A stretch of DNA of 64,000 nucleotides, from positions 1 through 64,000 of the IMG/VR virus record IMGVR_UViG_3300044846_005433. One strand, 5' to 3'. A program made the position numbers and the translations under genes. Below the pieces are notes generated by a model. That model was not told where the DNA came from. It was given only the letters and a program-made list of their open reading frames with translations, and made no database searches. Below, piece after piece: positions 48,054 through 55,467 of this stretch. The number at the start of each line of letters is the position of its first letter. Positions within the stretch are counted from its first letter, which is position 1. Source of the DNA: a virus.

Positions 48054-49883
48054 TTATGGTTTTAATTTTAAGAAAACACCCCATGCACTATCACCACTAT
48101 TTGCTAGTGTTATTGAAACTACCAAATATTTATTTGTTGTAAAATCTGGTGTTATTGTAGATGGTGCTGTAGTAGATGAAACCCCAACATCTATCAATGA
48201 GGTTGAACTTGTTGGCAGTATTCTAGTTCCCGCACCTGTACCATCTTTCTTTTTAATATTGATGTATCTTTGGACTGTTGCATTTCTTGTAGTAGCACCT
48301 AATGCAGTACTTTGAAAAACTAATATAGGACTGCCAGATAAATTAGGAGTAGAATTTATATACATTTTTAATGTTATAGCTCCACCACTTCCTGTTTTTT
48401 CTATTTTAAAAGATGAATCTAATGAAAGATTATCCGTGATAAGCGAACTATTTATTAGTTCAGCATAAGTAACCGATTCAGCTGTAGTTCCTGTTATTAC
48501 CGTTCCATCTGCCCCTTGATTTATTATAGGTAATAAAAAAGTTAAACCTAAATTTGCTCTAGCAACTGAAACACTTGTTAAATCACTTAGATTATTAGTA
48601 GGGTTTAGAGGGATATATCCTAATGCATTTTGTTTTCCATTAAATGTACTCCAATCTGTAGAACTTAATACACCTCTATTAGTAGCAGATGCAGTAGGTA
48701 AATTTAATGTATGAGTAGTTCCAACAGAACTAACTGCAAAGTCAGTTCCACTTGTACCTGTAACTATTGTTTGTGATGCACCCGTAAGAGAATTAATAGC
48801 AGTTATACCTGTTCCTGCCATAATTCCTGACTGTTGGGTAACTGTCATAATAACTGATGCAGCAGAAGGTGGAGGAGAACCTGCTGCATAGAACTGCATA
48901 GTTACATTAGTGTGGTTGTTTGTACTCCAAACTAATTCATAATATTGTCCTGCTACAACACTTAGTACATAATTCCAACTTGTTATTACATGTCCTTCAT
49001 TTCCTACACCTGCTGCTCTTCTTTTTGGAATTTGAACAAATCCTGATGACCCTGTTACATCTGTTCCATTTAGCCTCAACCAAATAGTTACGTTATGTTC
49101 TGCATTATCAATATTTTGAAACTGAGAACTAAACTGTATGTTATATATACCTGTATTTGCAAATGTTATTCTTGTAGGATCACCACTTCCATTATTAACA
49201 ATTGATATACCATTTGGAGTAATATCAGCTATTTCAAATCTCATAGGGTATCCCACATTACTAGCAGCAGCAGTTTGTGTTGTATCTGTCTGCCAAGCTC
49301 CATAATATCCTAATGGTGTAGGAGTACTCTGTGGACCTTGTGGACCTTGGTCTCCCTGTGGACCTTGAGTACCCTGGTCTCCTTGTGGACCTTGAGTACC
49401 TTGGTCTCCCTGTGGACCTTGTGCTCCTTGGTCTCCTTGTGGACCTTGAGTACCCTGGTCTCCTTGTGGACCTTGAGTACCTTGGTCTCCCTGTGGACCT
49501 TGAGTACCTTGGTCTCCCTGTGGACCTTGCGGGCCTTGATTACCAGCTGGTCCTTGTGGACCTTGAGTACCTTGGTCTCCCTGTGGACCTTGAGTACCTT
49601 GGTCTCCCTGTGGACCTTGAGTACCCTGTGGACCTTGCGGGCCCTGGTTACCAGCTGGTCCTTGCGGACCTTGATTACCCTGAGTTCCCTGTGGACCCTG
49701 CGGTCCTTGTGGCCCTCCTCCACCTCCTCCACCTTCAAGAACAATAATGTTTCCAAAATGATCCATTTTAGACAAATAACCTAAATTATTCGAATCGAAC
49801 CCAATTAGGAATGTCCCAACTGGTATTTTATCGTAGTCGATGGTAGAAAAATCAATTAAAGGGTATATTGAGGTAGTTGCCAC
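48054..49883 (-). CDS. Collagen-like fibre protein with C1q-like domain
   Basis: I choose a GTG at 49883 (609 residues; [12 protein letters not shown]), because a late promoter-like element covers the region of an alternative in-frame TTG at 49916. After a short N-terminal domain come about 130 residues of Gly-x-y triplets (GPQGDQGTQ type, residues about 56-185) predicted to form a triple helix. A C1q/TNF-like jelly roll follows (about 195-355, [19 protein letters not shown]), then a linker common in phage fibres ([20 protein letters not shown]) and a C-terminal beta domain. This is probably a trimeric fibre or head decoration involved in host adhesion. Confidence 0.8.
   Translation of the reverse strand: MATTSIYPLIDFSTIDYDKIPVGTFLIGFDSNNLGYLSKMDHFGNIIVLEGGGGGGGPQGPQGPQGTQGNQGPQGPAGNQGPQGPQGTQGPQGDQGTQGPQGDQGTQGPQGPAGNQGPQGPQGDQGTQGPQGDQGTQGPQGDQGTQGPQGDQGAQGPQGDQGTQGPQGDQGTQGPQGDQGPQGPQSTPTPLGYYGAWQTDTTQTAAASNVGYPMRFEIADITPNGISIVNNGSGDPTRITFANTGIYNIQFSSQFQNIDNAEHNVTIWLRLNGTDVTGSSGFVQIPKRRAAGVGNEGHVITSWNYVLSVVAGQYYELVWSTNNHTNVTMQFYAAGSPPPSAASVIMTVTQQSGIMAGTGITAINSLTGASQTIVTGTSGTDFAVSSVGTTHTLNLPTASATNRGVLSSTDWSTFNGKQNALGYIPLNPTNNLSDLTSVSVARANLGLTFLLPIINQGADGTVITGTTAESVTYAELINSSLITDNLSLDSSFKIEKTGSGGAITLKMYINSTPNLSGSPILVFQSTALGATTRNATVQRYINIKKKDGTGAGTRILPTSSTSLIDVGVSSTTAPSTITPDFTTNKYLVVSITLANSGDSAWGVFLKLKP
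49327..49716 (-). repeat. Collagen-coding tandem repeat (9-nt units)
   Basis: Tandem Gly-Pro-Gln / Gly-Asp-Gln / Gly-Thr-Gln codon triplets, grouped in 18- and 27-nt higher repeats with few synonymous differences. Such tracts change length by slippage or recombination. The opposite strand is also open in other frames, but those frames are by-products of the repeat. Confidence 0.9.
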
Positions 49884-49900
49884 TAAAGTCAGTAAGTGTT

Positions 49901-49914
49901 TATTATATTTATTC
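49901..49914 (-). promoter_or_regulatory. Putative late promoter element of the fibre gene
   Basis: The minus-strand sequence GAATAAATATAATA ends about 17 nt before the GTG at 49883. Its position argues for the GTG start over the upstream TTG. Confidence 0.45.
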
Positions 49915-49965
49915 AAAAATAAAAACTTTCGACACAGTCTTGTGTATAAAAATAGAAAGCAAAAT

Positions 49966-50829
49966 ATGAAAGTATACCAAGCTGAAGATTTTTCAACTCT
50001 ATATCAGTCAAGTTTAGCTGACTTGATGCGAAATCCTGAATATGAAACTAAGCCTAGGGATTTAAAGATCAGAGAAAACACGAATGTTGCTCTAGTTTTA
50101 GAAAATCCTCTTTCTTGTCTCTATTCTAATGATTCTAGATCGTCTCAGCGAAAATACATTGCCGCAGAATTGATATGGTATTTTATGGGAAGAAATGATG
50201 TTGAATATATTAAAAAATACGCAAAGTTTTGGGAATCAATCCAAAACGAGGACGGTACTGTTAATTCGTCATATGGCAATTTGCTTTTTACCAATAAAAA
50301 CCGATTTGGTCATACTCAATATGAATGGGCATATAATTCCCTAGTTAAAGATAAAGATTCTCGTCAAGCGATTCTTCATTTTAATTTACCAGAGCATCAG
50401 TATACTACAAATAAAGATTTTGTATGCACGATGTATGGAATCTTCCAAATCCGAGATAATAAACTTAACTTCACAGTTTCAATGCGAAGCAACGATGTTA
50501 TTTGGGGTCTGCCTACTGATATCGCATTTTTTGCAATCTTACAGAGTCAATTGCATACTCACTTAAAATCTACATATCCTGCTCTTGAACTTGGTTCATA
50601 TACGCATATCGCAAATTCATTCCATATCTACGAACATCATTTTGATGCAGTAGAAAAAATGTTAGCTTGTGATTTTACAAGAGAAGAAATTCCAAGCATA
50701 GGCAATAATTTAATTACTACAAGCGGCACACCAACTTCAGAACTTAATGTGTTATTCCATAACACTCAAGACGATCATGAATTATTCGCAGATCCTTTAT
50801 TTAAGTGGATTTGTTCAAATATAAAATAA
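49966..50829 (+). CDS. Thymidylate synthase family enzyme, possibly dCMP hydroxymethylase
   Basis: This 287-residue protein starts at ATG 49966. The longer frame from 49840 crosses the divergent promoter region. The catalytic Cys154 ([13 protein letters not shown]) and [14 protein letters not shown] line up without gaps with thymidylate synthase. The position 31 residues after the Cys, Asn177 in E. coli TS, is Asp185 here. In T4 dCMP hydroxymethylase the same position (Cys148 to Asp179) is Asp and selects dCMP. So this enzyme may make hydroxymethyl-dCMP or methyl-dCMP instead of dTMP. The FHIYEHHFD motif replaces the usual DxHxYxNH. A dTMP-forming role cannot be excluded. Confidence 0.8.
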   Translation: MKVYQAEDFSTLYQSSLADLMRNPEYETKPRDLKIRENTNVALVLENPLSCLYSNDSRSSQRKYIAAELIWYFMGRNDVEYIKKYAKFWESIQNEDGTVNSSYGNLLFTNKNRFGHTQYEWAYNSLVKDKDSRQAILHFNLPEHQYTTNKDFVCTMYGIFQIRDNKLNFTVSMRSNDVIWGLPTDIAFFAILQSQLHTHLKSTYPALELGSYTHIANSFHIYEHHFDAVEKMLACDFTREEIPSIGNNLITTSGTPTSELNVLFHNTQDDHELFADPLFKWICSNIK

Positions 50830-50830
50830 G

Positions 50831-51025
50831 ATGATAAAATACATTAAACCTTTCACCACTAGATTAATCACAGTTTTATTAACGGCATTAATCTGTTTTT
50901 TAGCATTTAAGATTTGTACTCTTGAAGAAGTATTCGATGTGCAGATTACTTATGTGCAATGGCTAGGAATTTCTACAATTTCTGTGCTCCTATTTACTCA
51001 ACCAGTTAGCGATAAAAAAGAATGA
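50831..51025 (+). CDS. Small membrane protein, two TM helices
   Basis: This 64-residue protein has hydrophobic helices at about 9-29 (TRLITVLLTALICFLAFKIC) and about 40-57 (YVQWLGISTISVLLFTQP), and a charged C-terminus. No function is recognised. It lies one base after the TS-family gene and overlaps the deaminase gene by 4 nt. Confidence 0.55.
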   Translation: MIKYIKPFTTRLITVLLTALICFLAFKICTLEEVFDVQITYVQWLGISTISVLLFTQPVSDKKE

Positions 51026-51441
51026 CTCAAAAAGATTTAAAATATCACAAGACTTATTTAAAGATGGCAATGGAGTGGTCAACACTCTCTTGTTGTAGTC
51101 GCAAAAAAGTTGGTGCAATTATCGTAAAAGACGGAATGATTATCTCAGACGGATTTAACGGTACACCAAAAGGTTTTCCAAACGACTGTGAAGACGCAAA
51201 TGGCAATACGTATTGGTATGTTTTACATGCTGAAGCTAATGCTATCTTAAAGGTTGCAAAATCTTCTCAAAGTACAGACGGAGCAACCTTGTACGTAACT
51301 TACTCTCCATGTAAAGACTGTTCTAAACTTATAGTTCAGTCTGGAATCAAGAGAGTCATTTACGGCGAAGAATATCGAGATGTTGCCGGACTAGTTATCT
51401 TACGAGAAGCTGGAGTCGATATTTTAAAATTAGACATATAA
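51022..51441 (+). CDS. cd: dCMP deaminase
   Basis: This 139-residue zinc enzyme has the catalytic HAE motif (His69, Glu71 in YVLHAEANAI) and the zinc ligands PCKDC (Cys97, Cys100). The N-terminal SCCSRKKVGAIIVKDG and GFNGTPKGFPNDCED are typical of dCMP deaminases. It converts dCMP to dUMP and balances pyrimidine pools. Next to a TS-family enzyme that may use dCMP, it would set the split between dTMP and modified dCMP. Most of this family is regulated by dCTP and dTTP. Confidence 0.93.
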   Translation: MTQKDLKYHKTYLKMAMEWSTLSCCSRKKVGAIIVKDGMIISDGFNGTPKGFPNDCEDANGNTYWYVLHAEANAILKVAKSSQSTDGATLYVTYSPCKDCSKLIVQSGIKRVIYGEEYRDVAGLVILREAGVDILKLDI

Positions 51442-51442
51442 T

Positions 51443-51841
51443 ATGGAAGACCGCCAAGTTTCAATAGTTTTCGTTAAAGAATACAAGAATTTTATTAGTG
51501 CTTTTGAAAAAAAGAACAAGGAAGATTATGTATTGAACGTTAGTAAAATTATCAAAGACAAATTCAATACTAAGTTTATTGTGCCTAATAAAGTACAGTC
51601 TTTTCTTCTCAATTATGAGATTAAGAAATTATTAGATAAGGCAATCAATATTAAAAACAAAAAGTATCGTCGAGTAGTTTATCTAAATTCTAACTTGTCT
51701 GCGTCAATTATCCTAAATACAATTGATTTTGTAGAAGAAGAATATTCAGAACTTGCCTTTTCTTACTTTTTAATTGAGTCTAAATCTCTAGACGAACCTC
51801 AAATTAATATAATTGACAAATTAACTAAAATAAAAATATAA
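51443..51841 (+). CDS. Hypothetical protein
   Basis: This 132-residue basic, Lys/Ile-rich protein has no recognised motif. Segments are SIVFVKEYKNFISAFEKKNK and YRRVVYLNSNLSASIILNTI. It starts one base after the deaminase stop and is followed by the degenerate remnant at 51844. Confidence 0.5.
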   Translation: MEDRQVSIVFVKEYKNFISAFEKKNKEDYVLNVSKIIKDKFNTKFIVPNKVQSFLLNYEIKKLLDKAINIKNKKYRRVVYLNSNLSASIILNTIDFVEEEYSELAFSYFLIESKSLDEPQINIIDKLTKIKI

Positions 51842-51843
51842 GC

Positions 51844-51957
51844 ATAATTAAAATCTTTTCTGCTTGGGTAAAATCCCTAAATGAGTCTTCAAAAAGCACC
51901 TACGATTACGGATGTGCAATGGTGCATTACAATATGCCTCAAAATCAACTAAATTAA
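51844..51957 (+). pseudogene. 5' remnant of a 2H-phosphoesterase-like gene
   Basis: In the frame from 51844 the sequence reads IIKIFSAWVKSLNESSKSTY followed by DYGCAMVHYNMPQNQLN and a stop. It has no ATG, GTG or TTG at its beginning (ATA-ATT occupy the expected position), yet it reads as protein throughout. The DYGCAM-x-Y-x-x-[PF] start with an N-terminal FS-x-[FW]-x-x-x-x-ES tag is like phage 2'-5' RNA ligase/2H-phosphoesterase proteins as I remember them. The gene appears to be cut off by the following open frame. The family assignment is tentative. Confidence 0.4.
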
Positions 51958-51964
51958 AAAGTTT

Positions 51965-52366
51965 ATGAAAAAATTAATATTTTTAATAGTAATACAAGCA
52001 AATATATATAGCCAACCTAAACTTAAAGAAATATATGATTATATGGTTGAAAAAGAATGTATTTATCCAGAAATACATTTAAAAGTAATTGTCCTTGAAA
52101 CAGGATGGTTAAAATATGGAGGTAATAACCTGTGTGGTTGGAATCCTAATCCTGGATTTAAACATTGGAAAGAATGTATTGACTATTTAAAAAATTGGCA
52201 AGATACACATTTTACCAACCATGTTAAAGAAGAGCATAATAATAATACAGAATGTGATTATTATCATTTTTTAAGATGGAGAGGTTATAAAACAGGAAAA
52301 AAGCATCATCCAAAAGAAACAGGTTATACCGACTATTTAAAGAGAATTAAAATTAATTTAGAATGA
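51965..52366 (+). CDS. Secreted glucosaminidase-like cell-wall hydrolase
   Basis: This 133-residue protein begins with a signal-type sequence (MKKLIFLIVIQANIYSQ) suited to Sec export. The core includes HLKVIVLETGWLK with the Glu in the position of the catalytic acid of lysozyme/FlgJ-type glucosaminidases, then NLCGWNPNPGFKHWKECIDY and FLRWRGYKTGKKH, matching the conserved N-[LN]-x-G and [FY]-K-x-[FW] segments of that family. It probably cleaves peptidoglycan glycan strands in lysis or entry. It is even more A/T-rich than its neighbours and lies between two broken genes, which suggests recent insertion. Confidence 0.6.
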   Translation: MKKLIFLIVIQANIYSQPKLKEIYDYMVEKECIYPEIHLKVIVLETGWLKYGGNNLCGWNPNPGFKHWKECIDYLKNWQDTHFTNHVKEEHNNNTECDYYHFLRWRGYKTGKKHHPKETGYTDYLKRIKINLE

Positions 52367-52580
52367 AAATAGGATCTATAGTAGAATCGGTAGATGATTC
52401 TAATTGGAAAATAGCGCATGATGATAATATCAATCCTGCAAAAGGTGTAAATTCGGATATATCAAAAAAGGAAAAGGTCAACGTTATGCTGACCTTTTTA
52501 AAAATGAGTCTTATTTAGTGACTCCTAAGAAATTAGTTTATTCAATGCCTAGTGGAGATAAGCGTGAAGTTGAACTTTAG
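52363..52580 (+). pseudogene. Frameshifted small gene
   Basis: From ATG 52363 (overlapping the upstream stop as ATGA) the frame reads MKIGSIVESVDDSNWKIAHD and continues to about residue 30, then closes at 52518. The adjacent frame (-1 relative to the start frame) gives GYIKKGKGQRYADLFKNES and YLVTPKKLVYSMPSGDKREV to a stop at 52580, which abuts the convergent gene exactly. Both parts look like one small beta-rich protein split by an indel near 52440-52455. A real mutation, a sequencing error or programmed frameshifting are all possible. Confidence 0.45.
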
Positions 52581-53449
52581 TATTCGTCTTCTTCCTCTTC
52601 GTCTTCTTCAGTCTCAAAAGATTTTAACAATCTTTCAGCCGCTTTTACACTAGTCGTATCTGTTGGAGCTTCTTCTTCCTCTTCTTCAAATTCGTCTTCT
52701 TCTTTTTCACGAGGTTCGTTAAATCTATAGAAGTCATCTTCTCCACCGTCAGTATCTTCTTCCCAATCTTCCATGTCCTCAGTTGGTTCGCTTGAGTTTG
52801 GTTCAAAGATCTTTTTGTATTTCGTGTCATCCATTACTGGAGCATCTGGCATAATGTACAACTTTCTTGCTTTAACATCAACAAAAGCAACCAAATCACC
52901 ATCTGCATCTAGATAATCTACTCGAGATCCGTCTTTGCTTCTATAAAAGCTATCAAAATCAATTCGTGCTTGCATTAACTTATCTTCAGCATCGCCGATT
53001 GCATCACCATCGCTTTTTCCACGTAATCCCATTTTAGTCGCATCATCTGGATTTACTCCCATTGACTCTGCTTGGTCATAATATTCATTAACGAATTGTT
53101 TAAATGAAGTATGCGACAGTCCTTCGTTTGCAGCCTTTCCAACCATTACTACTGGAATACCCATGTGATCGTAAGAATCAGGATAGTTCATTGGTTTCTT
53201 CTTTTCTTGCTTATATACAAGATCATTGCTCATGGCTTTGTAGGTAGGGTTATACACCTCATGCTTAAACGCTGGGTGGCGATCTACCACTCTTTGAAAT
53301 CCATCTAATTTTGGATTATCATTTACCTTTTTACCGCTTTTATCACGGTACATTTTTGCAGAGCTAGGTCCACCGAATCCCGGTTTTTTAAGATCCATGT
53401 AGTTATCAAAACTCATAATATCTCGACGATGTACATTAAACATTTCCAT
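52577..53449 (-). CDS. Acidic late protein, putative prohead core/scaffold
   Basis: I choose ATG 53449 (290 residues), 19 nt after the tail tube stop. A longer frame from 53545 would overlap the tube gene by 77 nt. The N-terminal half is basic to neutral (MDLKKPGFGGPSSAKMYRDK). The middle has SFKQFVNEYYDQAES, which resembles the tags on other late proteins here. The C-terminal about 75 residues are extremely acidic (EKEEDEFEEEEEEAP; ending EEEEDEY). Acidity and location after the tail tube gene suit a prohead core or scaffold component. No family match is claimed. Confidence 0.5.
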   Translation of the reverse strand: MEMFNVHRRDIMSFDNYMDLKKPGFGGPSSAKMYRDKSGKKVNDNPKLDGFQRVVDRHPAFKHEVYNPTYKAMSNDLVYKQEKKKPMNYPDSYDHMGIPVVMVGKAANEGLSHTSFKQFVNEYYDQAESMGVNPDDATKMGLRGKSDGDAIGDAEDKLMQARIDFDSFYRSKDGSRVDYLDADGDLVAFVDVKARKLYIMPDAPVMDDTKYKKIFEPNSSEPTEDMEDWEEDTDGGEDDFYRFNEPREKEEDEFEEEEEEAPTDTTSVKAAERLLKSFETEEDEEEEDEY

Positions 53450-53468
53450 TTCTATAATAGTATTTTTA

Positions 53469-54038
53469 TTAAACGCGGATTTCTCCAATACGAGTTTCTT
53501 TCCAAGCATCTGCTCTAAATGTAGCAGTAACTTCATATAGACCATTTGCAGTATAGTTTAAGTCCATTGGAGTTAACCCGCCGTTTGGAATACATGGAGT
53601 AAATCTAAACTCTCTGAAAATATCACCAGCTTTATTGAATACTGCTACGTAAATTTGACCATAGTAGTCTTTCTTTAACCCTTGTCTGCCAGTCAATGGA
53701 TCGTATGCAAGATCAAACCATCCTCTTAAGATGTTATAGATATACATATTATTTTCTTCATTTAAGTTGACAGAAAACTTAATACCTAAATCTGCAATTG
53801 TCTCTTTTGGAATTGCTCCAGAGTAAGAACGTTTTGCAAACTTATAAGTTTGAGTAACAGTCTCAGGTGCAGTTAACTCTGGCAAACCTTTGATCTCCAT
53901 AACGTGCTCAACTAGTAAGTCAACATTATCTGTAATGCTTGCAGGAGGTGTAATAACTACTTCGAACTGGTTTAAGAAAACAGGTTCGTAATAATTTGTT
54001 GCTGCTCTTGAATTATCCCAATGTGGTAAACCGGCCAT
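53469..54038 (-). CDS. 19: Tail tube protein, T4 gp19-like
   Basis: This 189-residue protein forms the inner tube of the contractile tail. Typical features are FLNQFEVVITPPASI, the helix-strand segment LLVEHVMEIKGLPEL, SVNLNEENNMYIYNILRGWF-type beta-hairpin and helix, and a C-terminal GLYEVTATFRADAWKE strand that closes the beta-barrel ring. The length fits gp19 (163) with small insertions. A late promoter-like element lies about 20 nt upstream. The sheath gene is separate, 17 kb to the left, unlike T4 where 18 and 19 are adjacent. Confidence 0.88.
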   Translation of the reverse strand: MAGLPHWDNSRAATNYYEPVFLNQFEVVITPPASITDNVDLLVEHVMEIKGLPELTAPETVTQTYKFAKRSYSGAIPKETIADLGIKFSVNLNEENNMYIYNILRGWFDLAYDPLTGRQGLKKDYYGQIYVAVFNKAGDIFREFRFTPCIPNGGLTPMDLNYTANGLYEVTATFRADAWKETRIGEIRV

Positions 54039-54056
54039 TTTATTGTGATTATTTTA

Positions 54057-54070
54057 TTTTATTTATTTGA
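54057..54070 (-). promoter_or_regulatory. Putative late promoter element of the tail tube gene
   Basis: The minus-strand sequence TCAAATAAATAAAA ends about 19 nt before the ATG at 54038, with the same ATAAATAA core. Confidence 0.5.
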
Positions 54071-54883
54071 TTAAGCAGTAGGTTTGACCTCTGCATCTTT
54101 TGTTGTATCTTCAATTGTAAAAAGATTATCATAATCTACTGCTGCTCCTGCTGAAACCATGGTAGATCTATGAGAATACGTATCGATTGCAACCGATTCT
54201 CCAGTGAATTCCAAAATCAGAGACGGCACAATTGTTCTAAAAACGATATCTTCAATATTTTCAACATCGTCTCTTTCCTTTATACGAGAAATCGGCTCGT
54301 CTCCAGAATTGTCTAAACTAATTGAAGTAGTTCCGTCTACTGTCACTTTAAATTTATCCCATGTTCCAGTAGGTTGACCGTCTAAGGTATCGACCATTCC
54401 AGTAGAAAGTTTTAAGGTGATTTGAGGACGACCTGAATTTAAACCACTAGTTGAAACTTCTCTTAGCACAATATGGTCAGTCGTTAGGGAAGCTTCGAAA
54501 TAAGTATTTTTAAAATGCTTTTCGTTTAATTCCTTTATTTTAACTGCTGATATTCCAGTTCCAGAGCTAACAAGATTTAAGAGCTCAACTCCATATTCTG
54601 GTTTAAGTCTTTTCTTAAGTGCTTCACTGGCCAATTCGAATTTTCTCTTTAAGATATTAACTTCACTTAAGATAACATACGAAGAGGTAGCATAACCTTC
54701 CTTAAACTTCATGTCTGGGAAAACATCGACTTGGTGAAGAACACAATTAATTTTTTTAGGATCAATCTTAGTTTCACCATTATCAATTTCCCATTTTACA
54801 TCGTGACTAACAATAGCTTGAAAGACGAAACCTCCGTCCTTTGCACTAGCTTCGTCACCATATTTTTCAAAAAGTTTAGTCAT
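54071..54883 (-). CDS. Late protein of unknown function (probable virion protein)
   Basis: This 270-residue protein has alternating strands and helices (VFQAIVSHDVKWEIDNGETK; FKVTVDGTTSISLDNSGDE) and an acidic Thr-rich C-terminus. No motif was recognised. The operon position, between two small late genes and the tail tube, suggests a head or tail assembly part. Its start overlaps the upstream gene stop by one base. Confidence 0.5.
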   Translation of the reverse strand: MTKLFEKYGDEASAKDGGFVFQAIVSHDVKWEIDNGETKIDPKKINCVLHQVDVFPDMKFKEGYATSSYVILSEVNILKRKFELASEALKKRLKPEYGVELLNLVSSGTGISAVKIKELNEKHFKNTYFEASLTTDHIVLREVSTSGLNSGRPQITLKLSTGMVDTLDGQPTGTWDKFKVTVDGTTSISLDNSGDEPISRIKERDDVENIEDIVFRTIVPSLILEFTGESVAIDTYSHRSTMVSAGAAVDYDNLFTIEDTTKDAEVKPTA

Positions 54884-55140
54884 TACGCTTGTTTACGGTC
54901 TCTTGTTCTTTTGTAATTCTTCCAAATCTCGTTGTAGATATTACATGAAGCCCCTAAAAAGTTAATAATTCCGACATACTTTTTCTTGTCCTCACCGTCC
55001 ATGTTTGCAATTTTAACTCCAAGTTTCTTTGCATCATTTACAGTAAGTTCTTCGTCGTCTTCTTTACCGACTAATTTTTTAAGGTCTCCCTTCTTTTCGT
55101 ACAGAGCGAACTTATTAAAGCTCTCAATTGCTTTATTCAT
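54883..55140 (-). CDS. Small late protein with tag-like N-terminus
   Basis: This 85-residue charged helical protein starts MNKAIESFNKFALYEKKGDL. The ESFNKFALYE segment resembles the K-[SP]-[FY]-[SN]-x-F-[VI]-x-E tags of the proteins at 27961 and 28458, although here it ends YE. Size and charge recall T4 prohead core protein gp67 (80 residues), without sequence evidence. It is in a late operon of four genes ending with the acidic protein at 52577. Confidence 0.5.
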   Translation of the reverse strand: MNKAIESFNKFALYEKKGDLKKLVGKEDDEELTVNDAKKLGVKIANMDGEDKKKYVGIINFLGASCNIYNEIWKNYKRTRDRKQA

Positions 55141-55151
55141 GTATAAGTGAA

Positions 55152-55382
55152 TTATTTAGAGCTAACTACGTTCTTCTTCTTCACAGTGCTTAAATACTCT
55201 TTAGTGTATTTGTCAATGTGAGGAGTGCCTTTACCTTTAACAGGTCCTTCTGCCAATTCTTGTTTAACTTTTGCAGTACCAGTAGCGCTTTTGTCTGCTA
55301 CATTAGCTTTTCCACTGTATCCAGCAGCTGCTTTTTTGAAAGCTGACATGAATTGATTGTAGTTCATTACAGGATTACTCAT
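55152..55382 (-). CDS. Small basic late protein, first gene of tail tube operon
   Basis: This 76-residue Lys/Ala/Gly-rich, probably disordered protein starts MSNPVMNYNQFMSAFKKAAA. The MNYNQFMSAF segment again recalls the tag pattern. It has the best late-promoter match of the window 18 nt upstream. Function unknown. A head core or DNA-associated internal protein is possible. Confidence 0.5.
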   Translation of the reverse strand: MSNPVMNYNQFMSAFKKAAAGYSGKANVADKSATGTAKVKQELAEGPVKGKGTPHIDKYTKEYLSTVKKKNVVSSK

Positions 55383-55400
55383 TTTGTCCTAGATTTTTTT

Positions 55401-55410
55401 ATTATTTATC
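55401..55410 (-). promoter_or_regulatory. Putative late promoter element of the tail tube operon
   Basis: The minus-strand sequence GATAAATAAT ends 18 nt before the ATG at 55382, identical in core to the elements at 36220 and 27926. Confidence 0.55.
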
Positions 55411-55467
55411 TTTATGTTGTAGGATTTTTTTAGTATTGTTTATTAGAGATAGATCAATTTTAACAAT

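Noticed and set aside
49327-49747. Repeat array that might be read as CRISPR, plus open frames on the opposite strand
   Set aside because: The repeats are 9-nt-based collagen codons in frame with a fibre gene, without spacers. The opposite-strand Leu/Thr/Trp-rich frames are by-products of that repeat.
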